From contig NZ_NTGZ01000059.1 of the NCBI RefSeq assembly GCF_002551245.1, positions 1-32,567 on the forward strand: a stretch of DNA of 32,567 bases, in the 5' to 3' direction. The DNA comes from Streptomyces sp. rh34 (GTDB taxonomy: Bacteria; Actinomycetota; Actinomycetes; Streptomycetales; Streptomycetaceae). A model generated the notes under the pieces. It searched no databases. It was given only the letters and a program-made list of their open reading frames with translations, and was not told the DNA's origin. Shown piece after piece: positions 1 to 7,119 of this stretch (positions are counted from its first letter, which is position 1; each line of letters opens with the position of its first letter). Both the position numbers and the translations under genes were made by a program.

Positions 1-30
1 GGTCGGCCGGGCGCGTCGGTCCGCAGATAG

Positions 31-89
31 ACGTCGAGGTCTCCCGACGATGGAGGTTCCTACGCCATCCATCCGAAAGACCTCGACGT
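31..89 (+). repeat. Inverted repeat / hairpin over the transposase start
   Basis: ACGTCGAGGTCT at 31-42 is repeated as its exact reverse complement at 78-89, and a second pair (GATGGA 49-54, TCCATC 68-73) nests inside it. The right arm runs into the GTG start codon at 88, so a transcript beginning upstream could fold and hide the start. This may be the subterminal region of the ISL3-type element or a translation-limiting hairpin. No matching terminal repeat is visible after the transposase stop. Confidence 0.6.
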
Positions 90-1413
90 GTCCGACGCTA
101 CCCCGCCGGCCGGCTTCGGCCGCCCTGACCTGACCGCCTTCGCTCGACTCGACGGCCTCGGTCTGAGCGTGACCGGGCAACGACTTGAACCGGATCGTGC
201 GGTCCTCGCGTGCCGCGTGGTGGAACCAGATCAGTCTTGCCGACGGTGCGGCAGCGAAGGCGCTGCTCGTGACACCGTGATCCGGCGGTTGGCCCACGAG
301 CCGCTGGGCTGGCGACCGACCCTGCTGGAAGTTGTAGTGCGCCGCTACCGCTGTGCCGACTGCGGACACGTGTGGCGCCAAGACACCAGCGCCGCGGCGG
401 AGCCACGCGCGAAGCTCTCGCGCACCGGGTTGCGGTGGGCGCTGGAAGGGATCGTGGTCGCACACCTCACCGTCGCCCGTGTCGCCGAGGGACTCGGGGT
501 CGCGTGGGACACCGCCAACAACGCGGTCCTGGCCGAAGGCAATCGGCTGCTGATCAACGACCCCACGCGGTTCGAGGGCGTGAAGGTCATTGGCGTCGAT
601 GAGCACGTCTGGCGCCACACCAGGCGTGGCGACAAGTACGTCACCGTGATCATCGACCTCACCCCGGTCCGCGATGGCGCCTGCCCAGCAAGGCTGCTGG
701 ACATGGTCGAGGGCCGGTCGAAGGCGGCGTTCAAGACCTGGCTCGCCGACCGCGACGACGCCTTCCGTGACGCGGTCGAGGTGGTCGCGATGGACGGCTT
801 CACCGGGTTCAAGACCGCCGCTGCGGAGGAGATCCCGGACGCGGTCACGGTGATGGATCCCTTCCACGTCGTGCGCCTGGCCGGTGACGCCCTCGACAGG
901 TGCCGGCGCCGGGTCCAACTCGCGATCCACGGGCACCGTGGGTTCAGGGACGACCCGCTCTACAAGTCGCGGCGCACGCTGCACACCGGCGCGGACCTGC
1001 TCACCGACAAGCAGAGCGACAGGCTACGCGCGCTGTTCGTTGATGACGCTCACGTCGAGGTCGAGGCGACCTGGGGTGTCTACCAGCGCATGATCGCCGC
1101 CTATCGCCACGAGGACCGGCAACGTGGCCGCGAGCTCATGGAGAAGCTGATCACCGACCTCAGCGCCGGCGTCCCCAAGGTGCTCACCGAGCTCACCACC
1201 CTGGGCCGGACCCTGAAGAAGCGAGCCGCCGACGTGCTCGCCTACTTCGAACGACCCGGCACCAGCAACGGGCCGACCGAGGCGCTCAACGGACGGCTCG
1301 AACACCTGCGCGGCTCCGCACTCGGGTTCCGCAACCTGACCAACTACATCGCCCGAAGCCTGCTCGAGACCGGCGGCTTCAGACCCCAACTCCTACACCC
1401 CCGATTGGGATGA
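88..1413 (+). CDS. ISL3-family transposase (intact)
   Basis: A 441-residue transposase that would cut and move its own insertion sequence. Near the N-terminus is the Cys4 zinc-binding module of this family (CRRCG about residue 50 and CADCG about residue 90), then a helix-turn-helix region. The DDE catalytic domain follows: VIGVDEHVWR near residue 170 (first Asp), VAMDGF and VMDPFHVV near 235-260 (second Asp region), and SNGPTEALNGRLEHLRG near 395 (Glu). Length is normal and there is no internal stop or frameshift, so it may be active. The GTG start lies in the right arm of a 12-bp inverted repeat. Its stop overlaps the first codon of an IS110-type fragment, so the right end of the element appears to be missing. 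Family assignment is secure; mobility is unproven. Confidence 0.93.
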   Translation: MSDATPPAGFGRPDLTAFARLDGLGLSVTGQRLEPDRAVLACRVVEPDQSCRRCGSEGAARDTVIRRLAHEPLGWRPTLLEVVVRRYRCADCGHVWRQDTSAAAEPRAKLSRTGLRWALEGIVVAHLTVARVAEGLGVAWDTANNAVLAEGNRLLINDPTRFEGVKVIGVDEHVWRHTRRGDKYVTVIIDLTPVRDGACPARLLDMVEGRSKAAFKTWLADRDDAFRDAVEVVAMDGFTGFKTAAAEEIPDAVTVMDPFHVVRLAGDALDRCRRRVQLAIHGHRGFRDDPLYKSRRTLHTGADLLTDKQSDRLRALFVDDAHVEVEATWGVYQRMIAAYRHEDRQRGRELMEKLITDLSAGVPKVLTELTTLGRTLKKRAADVLAYFERPGTSNGPTEALNGRLEHLRGSALGFRNLTNYIARSLLETGGFRPQLLHPRLG

Positions 1414-2195
1414 GCCCCCGCCGCAAATCCGACTCAATCGACGCCTATGCCGCCGCCCGCGCAGCAGCCTCAGGACGAGCCACGGCCATCCCCAAGTCCC
1501 ATACGGGCACGGTGGAAGCCCTTCGCCAGCTGCGTGTGGCCCGCGCGTCAGCGATCAAGGCCAGAACCCAGGCGATCAACCAACTCATCGGCCTGCGGGT
1601 GACCGCTCCCGAACCTCTGCGCACGTCGCTCACAGGGCTCACCCGCACCACCCTGGTCAACCGCTGCCTTCGGCTGCGGCCAGGAGTGGACCTCACCTGC
1701 CCCACGGAGGCCGCCCGCTACGCACTGCGGCAACTGGCACGCCGCATCCGCATGCTCACCGAGGAGATCGACGAGGTCACCGAACGCCTGACAATGCTCA
1801 CCACGTCCGCTGGTCCTGAGCTCGTCGCACTATGTGGCGTGGGCACAGAGACCGCCGGTCAGCTCTTGGTCACGGCCGACGACAACCCCGAACGCCTGCG
1901 TACGGAAGCCGCGTTCGCCGCTCTATGCGGCGCCGCTCCAGTTCCGGCTTCCTCCGGACGCACCGACCGACATCGTCTCAGCCGAGGCGGAGACCGCCAG
2001 GCCAACCGTGCCCTCCACATGATCGCAGTAGTGCGGATGCGCTACTGCCCCCGCACTCGCGCCTACGTTGCGCGCCGCACCCAGCAGGGACTCACCAAGA
2101 AGGACATCATCCGTTGCCTCAAACGCTTCATAGCCCGCGAGGTCTACCACGCGCTCACCCGTACCCACAACGGCGGGACTACTTCGTCGAGTTGA
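1410..2195 (+). pseudogene. IS110-family transposase, N-terminally truncated
   Basis: The reading frame encodes the C-terminal ~260 residues of an IS110-type transposase. It begins just before KSDSIDAYAAARA, which carries the last acidic residue of the family's DEDD nuclease. It continues through the coiled linker to the transposase_20 domain (LCGVGTETAGQLL, then AALCGAAPVPASSGRTDRHRLSRGGDRQANRALH, shown here in pieces of one domain). The N-terminal RuvC-like part with the first catalytic Asp is absent, so the product cannot be active. The ATG at 1410 is formed by fusion with the ISL3 stop (ATGA) and is probably fortuitous. The 3' end runs into IS5-type sequence at about 2195. Confidence 0.88.
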
Positions 2196-2457
2196 CTTCT
2201 ATAGGAGCATCAAGGCATATCAGGGCGCCGGCGGCTCCATCCGGGTTCCCGTTCGCGGCCGTCGCCTCAAGCGGTGGCAACGCCGCCACAACAGCACCCA
2301 CGCCAAGATCCGCTGCCTTGGCGAGCAGGCCATGGCCACCCTGAAGACCTGGCGTCTCCTACGGAAACTCCGCTGCAGCACCAACCGCATCACAGTGATC
2401 GTCAAAGCCGTCCTCGTCCTTCATCACGCCTCAGCGTGAGGTTGGAAAAGGCTCACT
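2196..2457 (+). pseudogene. IS5-family element, C-terminal remnant and terminus
   Basis: Frame 2194-2439 encodes about 80 residues typical of an IS5-type transposase C-terminus: KAYQGAGG, RGRRLKRWQRRHNSTHAK, LGEQAMATLKTWRLLRKL and the end VLVLHHASA. Directly after the TGA at 2437-2439 comes GGTTGGAAAAGGCTCA, which looks like the terminal inverted repeat of the same element. Only the distal end survives; the earlier DDE residues are missing. A closely similar terminus occurs in opposite orientation at 9688-9750, so the 2458-9690 segment is flanked by inverted copies of one IS end. Confidence 0.85.
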
Positions 2458-2736
2458 GGCGCGAATCGCCGACGCTAGTCGGACCGCGGCTGACCTGCCT
2501 CGCCGCCAACACCACCGACATACTGATCACGCAAACGGAAGGAAGCGCGGGAATTCTGAAATGCGCTTTCCGCGTTTCGAATCACTGGGTCTTAATTCAC
2601 CGACGACCCGTGAGGACCGACAGGAAAGGCCGGTACTGGGGCACGGCTTCGAGGGTCCAGCGACGGCCCGCCCGAGCGCGAGGTAGACCGGTTCAATGGA
2701 AGCAGCGGACATAGTGGATCATCCGCACTTTCTCCG

Positions 2737-3942
2737 TCAGTGCCCTTGCCCGTGCCCCGCGTCGACCGTCGCCCGGAAGACCTCACCCTCGCCCCGGACA
2801 GTCACCCGTTCCCCGGCCGGCGCGTATGCGGAATCCCCCGGCCTCAGGGTCAACGAACCGCCTGAGCCGCTGCTCAGTCGGATGCTGCCGCTCGTGCAGA
2901 CGAGGATCTGGGGTGCTGTCGCATCCAGAGCGGCGCAGGATCCGGCGGAGGGGCGGACGCGGGACAGCCGGAAGTCGTCGACCGGGGCCGCATAGACCTC
3001 TTCGGCTCCGGCCCCCCGCTCGGCGGGCCGCAGGACTCGTACGGGCGAGGCGGTGGGCCTCACCACGCGCAGCAGCTCCTCCGTGTCCACGTGTTTGGAG
3101 GTGAGGCCGCATCTGAGGACGTTGTCCGACGAGGCCATGATCTCGACGCCGAGCCCTCTCAGGTAGGCATGGGGGACGCCGGCTCCCAGGAAGATTCCTT
3201 CGCCCGGAGCCAGTCGCACGTGCTGGAGCATCAACGCGGCGAGGAGGCCGGGGTCGCCCGGACGGGCCCGGGCGACCCTGTCGTACGCCTGCCACGCGGC
3301 CCGGTCCTCCTCCGCGGTCTCCGCCTCGCGGGCCACCGAAGCGGCCACCGCGGCGACCAGCGGCGCGGGGGCGGTGAGGAAGACGGAGAACACGGCCCGC
3401 AGAGCGGGCTCTTCGGGCTCCTCGCGCAGGGCTGTGACATGCGGGGCCAGTTCGGGGAGCCGAAGCGCCGCGAGCAGGTCGGCGCAGTGCGCCGGCGACC
3501 TGAAGCCACAGAGGCCCTCGAAGCCGCTGAGCGCCACGATCATTTCCGGTTTGTGGTTGCCGTCCCGGTAGTTGCGGTGCGGGGCGTCGAGGGGGACCCC
3601 CTGCGCGTTCTCGATCCGGTGTCCGACGGCGGCCTGGGCCAGATCCGGATGCACCTGGATGGAGAGCGGTGACTCGACGGCCAGCAGCTTGAGGAGGAAG
3701 GGCAGGCGTGGCCCGAACCGGCGGAGCGTTGCTTCTCCGAGCTCGGCGGCCGGTCGTGAGCGGATGAGGGCGTCGAGCGGCTCGGGGCCGTGGGCACGGA
3801 GCAGCCGTGAGGGGGCCGCCCGGTGGGCCCCCATCCACAGCTCAGCCTGTGGCCTGCCGTCGGGGACGGTGCCCATCAGCTCGGACAACGCGGTGGTGGA
3901 GCCCCAGGAGTAGGGGCGGATGGTGTTCAGGAGTCGGTCCAC
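2737..3942 (-). CDS. manA: Mannose-6-phosphate isomerase, class I
   Basis: Cytoplasmic zinc enzyme interconverting mannose-6-phosphate and fructose-6-phosphate; 401 residues, the usual length for type I enzymes. The cupin metal ligands are visible: Gln96 and His98 in SIQVHPD, Glu133 in HKPEMIVA, and His258 in LGAGVPHAY. The stretch SDNVLRCGLTSKHVD is also typical. The GTG start has a GGAAGG ribosome-binding site about 8 nt upstream. It lies 47 nt downstream of the ROK kinase stop on the same strand, so the two form an operon: the kinase would make the sugar phosphate and this enzyme would feed it to glycolysis. Beside a secreted mannanase this fits mannose catabolism, although the enzyme can also run toward GDP-mannose precursors. 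Confidence 0.95.
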   Translation of the reverse strand: MDRLLNTIRPYSWGSTTALSELMGTVPDGRPQAELWMGAHRAAPSRLLRAHGPEPLDALIRSRPAAELGEATLRRFGPRLPFLLKLLAVESPLSIQVHPDLAQAAVGHRIENAQGVPLDAPHRNYRDGNHKPEMIVALSGFEGLCGFRSPAHCADLLAALRLPELAPHVTALREEPEEPALRAVFSVFLTAPAPLVAAVAASVAREAETAEEDRAAWQAYDRVARARPGDPGLLAALMLQHVRLAPGEGIFLGAGVPHAYLRGLGVEIMASSDNVLRCGLTSKHVDTEELLRVVRPTASPVRVLRPAERGAGAEEVYAAPVDDFRLSRVRPSAGSCAALDATAPQILVCTSGSIRLSSGSGGSLTLRPGDSAYAPAGERVTVRGEGEVFRATVDAGHGQGH

Positions 3943-3963
3943 GGGGCGTTCCCTTCCGGGGCT

Positions 3964-3978
3964 GCCGCCGAAGGCGGC
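3964..3978 (-). promoter_or_regulatory. Intercistronic UUCG hairpin between kinase and manA
   Basis: On the transcribed strand GCCGCC-TTC-GGCGGC forms a compact stem closed by a C(UUCG)G tetraloop, a very stable fold. It lies between the kinase stop and the manA ribosome-binding site. There is no T-run, so it is more likely to pause transcription, protect the mRNA end or tune the kinase:manA ratio than to terminate fully. The role is inferred. Confidence 0.5.
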
Positions 3979-3989
3979 ACGCGACGGTG

Positions 3990-4949
3990 TCAGCAGTGTG
4001 ATATCCCGGCGGGGGACACGGTTTCGGCGGATGCCGTGGCAGCCGCTCCGATGAGACCGGCGTCCAGCGCGAGGCCGGCGGGGACGACGGAGAAGCCACG
4101 GGTGAAGTCGAGTACGGCGTAGTCGTCCAGGTACTGCCGGAGCGGGGCGAACAGGACGTCGCCGGCCTGCGCGACGCCGCCGCCGATGACCACCCGTTCG
4201 AGCTCCACGAGGGCTGCCGTCGCCGCGATCGCCGCGGCCAGTGCTCGCGCCGATCTCCGGAAGGCGGCAAGAGCCCGCTCGTCCCCTTCGCGGGCCGCCG
4301 CGGCGACCGCGGCGGCGTGCGAGGGCGCGCCGGGCTCAGCCGTCCATCCGAGCGCGCGGGCGTGTGCGGCGATCGCCGTTCCGCTCGCCAGACTCTCCAC
4401 GCATCCCGGGGCCCCGCACGCGCAGCGCGGACCCTCGTGGTCGACGGTGATGTGGCCGATGTGCCCGGCATTGCCGGTGCGTCCGGCATGCACTCTCCCG
4501 CCGAGGACCAGTCCGCCCCCGACCCCGGTGGACACCACCATGCAGAGGGCGTTGTCGAACCCGCGCGCGGCGCCCAGCCAGTGCTCGGCCGCCGTCATGG
4601 CGACAGCGTCCCCCACGAGAACAGGAAGGACCCCCAGCGGCAGCCGAGGGTGTGTGCGCACGAGATCGATGAGCGGAAAGCCGCGCCAGCCAGGAATGTT
4701 GACAGGACTGACCGTGCCCGCACCGGTATCGACGGGCCCCGCGCTGGCAATGCCCATGCAGGACAGCTCGTCCCAGGCCGGGAACGCGGCCAGGTCGTCC
4801 AGCACCTTCATCACGGCCGCCGCCAGATCGGCGGCAGGCCGGTCGGCCGGAGTCGCGCGCTGCGCCCGTGCGAGGAGGCGGCCCTCTCCGTCGAGGAGCG
4901 CCCCCGCGATCTTGGTACCGCCGATGTCGAGTGCTCCGTACACCGTCAC
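3990..4949 (-). CDS. ROK-family sugar kinase (glucokinase/mannokinase type)
   Basis: A 319-residue ATP-dependent hexose kinase of the ROK family. It shows the N-terminal phosphate loop DIGGTK (residues 8-13), a likely catalytic Asp114 in LVGDAVAMTAAEHW, the ROK signature STGVGGGLVLGG (about 140-151), and the structural zinc cluster around AGHIGH and CACGAPGC (about 161-183). No N-terminal helix-turn-helix is present, so it is an enzyme rather than a ROK repressor. The GTG start is preceded by AGGAAAGG. It is first in an operon with manA and divergent from a GH5 mannanase. Most actinobacterial relatives phosphorylate glucose; here the partner gene argues for mannose, which is inference. A promoter with a LacI-type palindrome lies just upstream. 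Confidence 0.9.
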   Translation of the reverse strand: MTVYGALDIGGTKIAGALLDGEGRLLARAQRATPADRPAADLAAAVMKVLDDLAAFPAWDELSCMGIASAGPVDTGAGTVSPVNIPGWRGFPLIDLVRTHPRLPLGVLPVLVGDAVAMTAAEHWLGAARGFDNALCMVVSTGVGGGLVLGGRVHAGRTGNAGHIGHITVDHEGPRCACGAPGCVESLASGTAIAAHARALGWTAEPGAPSHAAAVAAAAREGDERALAAFRRSARALAAAIAATAALVELERVVIGGGVAQAGDVLFAPLRQYLDDYAVLDFTRGFSVVPAGLALDAGLIGAAATASAETVSPAGISHC

Positions 4950-5006
4950 GTTCTGCCCTTTCCTGGGTGGAGTGCATCGCTCGGGAACGCCACTGTGACC
5001 GCTTCT

Positions 5007-5018
5007 GACAACGTTGTC
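5007..5018. promoter_or_regulatory. LacI-type operator palindrome GACAACGTTGTC
   Basis: A perfect 12-bp palindrome with the AACGTT centre common among LacI-family operators. It overlaps the proposed -10 element of the kinase-manA promoter, where a bound repressor would block initiation. A copy matching at 11 of 12 positions lies at 5451-5462 upstream of the divergent mannanase. No LacI-type gene is in the window, so the regulator would have to be encoded elsewhere. Confidence 0.6.
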
Positions 5019-5043
5019 TAGTAAACTGGTTTAGTTGAGTAAA
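5015..5043 (-). promoter_or_regulatory. Predicted kinase-manA promoter
   Basis: Read on the minus strand: TTTACT (5043-5038), 17 nt, then TAGACA (5020-5015), a reasonable housekeeping-type -35/-10 pair. It is about 65 nt upstream of the kinase GTG. The -10 overlaps the GACAACGTTGTC palindrome. Prediction only. Confidence 0.45.
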
Positions 5044-5617
5044 TGATTCGCAAAATCTCACGGACGGCGGGGGAGGGGCTGCGCCTGTTCTCCTTCTCGT
5101 CAAAGCGGTTCCTCGCCGGGCGGAAGGCGGCGGGGCGTTGCCGACCTCCTGTTATCGCCGGCCGTCCCGAGAGGGCGGGGCGAATTCCGGCGCGGTCGGC
5201 CGAGCTCATGCCCGCGGCGTTCTCGAATGGCGTGGAACGGGCGGTGAAACCTCTGCGACACGCCTATTGACATGGCTGGAACATTCGGTGCCTCATATGG
5301 GTGCGACATCCGGCCTGTGTCTGGAAAACCGGGGGTCTGCAACTCAGTGGGCCCCGGGGTCACTTTCGTCCGCAGGCGCTCATCGGTGCCGGCGCATTAC
5401 CGGGCGGACGTCACTCACGCGATCCGATTCCCGCCCTCCGTTCAGGCGACGGCAACGTTGTCCACGAGGTAGCACACCGGCCGCCCGCCGAGGCCGTCCC
5501 GGACCGTGCGGCACGCGCAGTTGTCGGCCGAGTCGCTCGACAAGCCGTACCCGGAAGGCCGTTGATCTTCCCGGACCACCCGCCAGGGCTGTTGCAGCCC
5601 TCCACTTGAGGAGAGAT
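5044..5617. other. Long divergent intergenic region upstream of mannanase
   Basis: There is no convincing gene between the kinase promoter and the mannanase start at 5618. The frame used by the mannanase stays open back to 5138, but that extension has no secretion-compatible features and precedes a good signal peptide, so it is treated as non-coding. The region holds the second CAACGTTG palindrome (5451-5462) and a TTGACA hexamer (5268-5273) with no well-spaced -10. I see no other clear structure. Confidence 0.6.
5451..5462. promoter_or_regulatory. Second CAACGTTG operator-like site
   Basis: GGCAACGTTGTC matches the perfect palindrome at 5007-5018 at 11 of 12 positions. It lies about 155 nt upstream of the mannanase ATG, in non-coding DNA. 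Paired with the first site it suggests that the kinase-manA operon and the mannanase share one LacI-type regulator. The same bases also occur inside coding sequence at 12555, so chance occurrence cannot be excluded. Confidence 0.45.
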
Positions 5618-6766
5618 ATGAAACCTCCGCAGAGAAGCACCCTGTATACGGTCGTCGCCATGACCGTGGCCGGCCTGGTCGGTGCCGTGCTGGCCGTCTT
5701 CGGAACAGCCACCAGCGCGGAAGCCGCTACGGGGCTGCGGGTCACCGACGGTCGCGTGTACGAGGCCAATGGGAACGAGTTCGTGATGCGTGGTGTGAAC
5801 CATGCCCACGTCTGGTACCCGGGAGAGACCGGTTCGCTCGCCGACATCGCCGCCACCGGTGCCAACACGGTCCGGATCGTCCTCGGCAGCGGGGACCGCT
5901 GGACCAGGACCAGTGCCTCCGAAGTCTCCTCCCTCATCGGCCAGTGCAAGGCGAACAGGCTGATCTGCGTGCTGGAGGTGCACGACACGACCGGCTACGG
6001 AGAAGACGGCGCCGCCGCATCACTGGACCAGGCCGCGGACTACTGGGTCGACGTCAGGAGCGCCCTGGAGGGCCAGGAGAACTACGTCGTCATGAACATC
6101 GGCAACGAGTTCTTCGGTAACATGGGCTACACCGCCTGGACCGAGGCTACCAAGAACGCGATCGGCAAGCTCCGCGGCGCCGGCCTCCACCACGCGCTGA
6201 TGGTCGACGCACCCAATTGGGGCCAGGACTGGTCCAACACCATGAGGGCCAACGCCGCCTCCGTCTTCGCCTCCGACCCGGACCGCAACACCATCTTCTC
6301 GATCCACATGTACGGGGTGTACGACACCGCTGCCGAGGTGCGGGACTACCTCAACCACTTCGTGAACAACGGACTGCCCATCGTCGTGGGCGAGTTCGGC
6401 GACGCGCACAGCGACGGCAACCCGGACGAGGACGCCATCATGGCGACCGCCCAGTCGCTGAAGGTGGGATACATCGGCTGGTCCTGGAGCGGGAACGGGA
6501 GCGGAGTCGAGTACCTCGACATGGTCAACGGCTTCGACGCGGACGCGCCCACCAGTTGGGGCAGCCGCTTCCTCACCGGGGCCAACGGCATCTCGACCAC
6601 CTCCGAGCCCGCCACGGTCTACGGTGACGCCCCCGGCGGTGGGGGTGGCACGGCCCCGAACGGTTACCCCTACTGCCTGTCCGGTTCCTCGGACCCCGAC
6701 GGTGATGGCTGGGGCTGGGAGAACAACCGCTCCTGCGTGGTCCGCGGCAGCTCGGCGGACGGCTGA
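5618..6766 (+). CDS. Secreted GH5 endo-beta-1,4-mannanase with CBM10-like module
   Basis: Extracellular enzyme cutting beta-1,4-mannan backbones; 382 residues. The ATG at 5618 has GAGGAGAG just upstream. It is followed by a signal peptide (basic MKPPQR, hydrophobic core to about 30, cleavage near AEA-AT at 36). The GH5 barrel (about 37-330, closest to the bacterial mannanase subfamily GH5_8) shows the acid/base Glu164 in NIGNE and the nucleophile Glu259 in VGEFG. It also has RGVNHAHVWYP and VLEVHDTTGYGED, both repeated in the second mannanase at 12030. A Gly-rich linker (about 338-345) leads to a short Cys-containing C-terminal module with GDGWGWENNRSCVV, resembling CBM10. It diverges from the kinase-manA operon and is probably co-regulated through CAACGTTG sites. 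Confidence 0.93.
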   Translation: MKPPQRSTLYTVVAMTVAGLVGAVLAVFGTATSAEAATGLRVTDGRVYEANGNEFVMRGVNHAHVWYPGETGSLADIAATGANTVRIVLGSGDRWTRTSASEVSSLIGQCKANRLICVLEVHDTTGYGEDGAAASLDQAADYWVDVRSALEGQENYVVMNIGNEFFGNMGYTAWTEATKNAIGKLRGAGLHHALMVDAPNWGQDWSNTMRANAASVFASDPDRNTIFSIHMYGVYDTAAEVRDYLNHFVNNGLPIVVGEFGDAHSDGNPDEDAIMATAQSLKVGYIGWSWSGNGSGVEYLDMVNGFDADAPTSWGSRFLTGANGISTTSEPATVYGDAPGGGGGTAPNGYPYCLSGSSDPDGDGWGWENNRSCVVRGSSADG

Positions 6767-7119
6767 TCGTTCATGCCCCCGGAGCGGCGCCACCCCTGCC
6801 GACCACGGCGGACAGGCGCCGCCCCGGACCGCTCCCCGCGCGTCGCGGCTTCCGAAAGCCCCGTCGCGGACGCGTCGGATCCGGCGGCAGGCGGCCCGGT
6901 CGCCCCCGGGCCGCCTGCATTGTTCGAGCGACATGCCTCCTGGAGTGCTCCAGGCCGCCGCCCTCACGAGCGGGTCCCGGCTCCGGCTCCGGACCGAGGC
7001 CGGCGGAGCTTCCATGAACGAAGAGAACTGACGGGGCGACTGTTGTTCATCTCTGCTTCCGGTCGTCTCCAACCACGGCTTCTACGGTTTCGACCGGCTG
7101 TCCCCTACTGAGGAGTATC
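6767..7119. other. Intergenic region between mannanase and phytase
   Basis: There is no supported gene. It contains the mannanase terminator (6887-6918) and the phytase leader. GTTCATCTCTG at 7045-7055 resembles one half of a PHO-box direct repeat, but no good second repeat follows, so phosphate control is not claimed. Confidence 0.6.
6887..6918 (+). terminator. Rho-independent-type terminator after mannanase
   Basis: GCAGGCGGCCCGG (6887-6899) and CCGGGCCGCCTGC (6906-6918) form a perfect 13-bp stem with a 6-nt loop. Only ATTGTT follows, a weak U-tract, as is common for terminators in high-GC actinomycetes. It lies 120 nt after the mannanase stop and should separate it from the phytase. Confidence 0.75.

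Noticed and set aside
3117..3129. A GGACGTTGTCC-like sequence in manA.
   Set aside because: Coding sequence for the conserved Ser-Asp-Asn-Val of ManA; the palindrome is incomplete.
5025..5040. ACTGGTTTAGTTGAGT, a partial match to the DasR (GntR-type) dre consensus near the kinase promoter.
   Set aside because: Only 11 of 16 positions agree and the right half-site is poor.
5138..5617. N-terminal extension of the mannanase frame (160 codons).
   Set aside because: The ATG at 5618 has a strong ribosome-binding site and directly precedes a canonical signal peptide. The extension would bury the signal peptide.
7045..7055. GTTCATCTCTG as a PHO-box half upstream of phytase.
   Set aside because: There is no second direct repeat at the required 11-nt spacing, so PhoP control cannot be supported.
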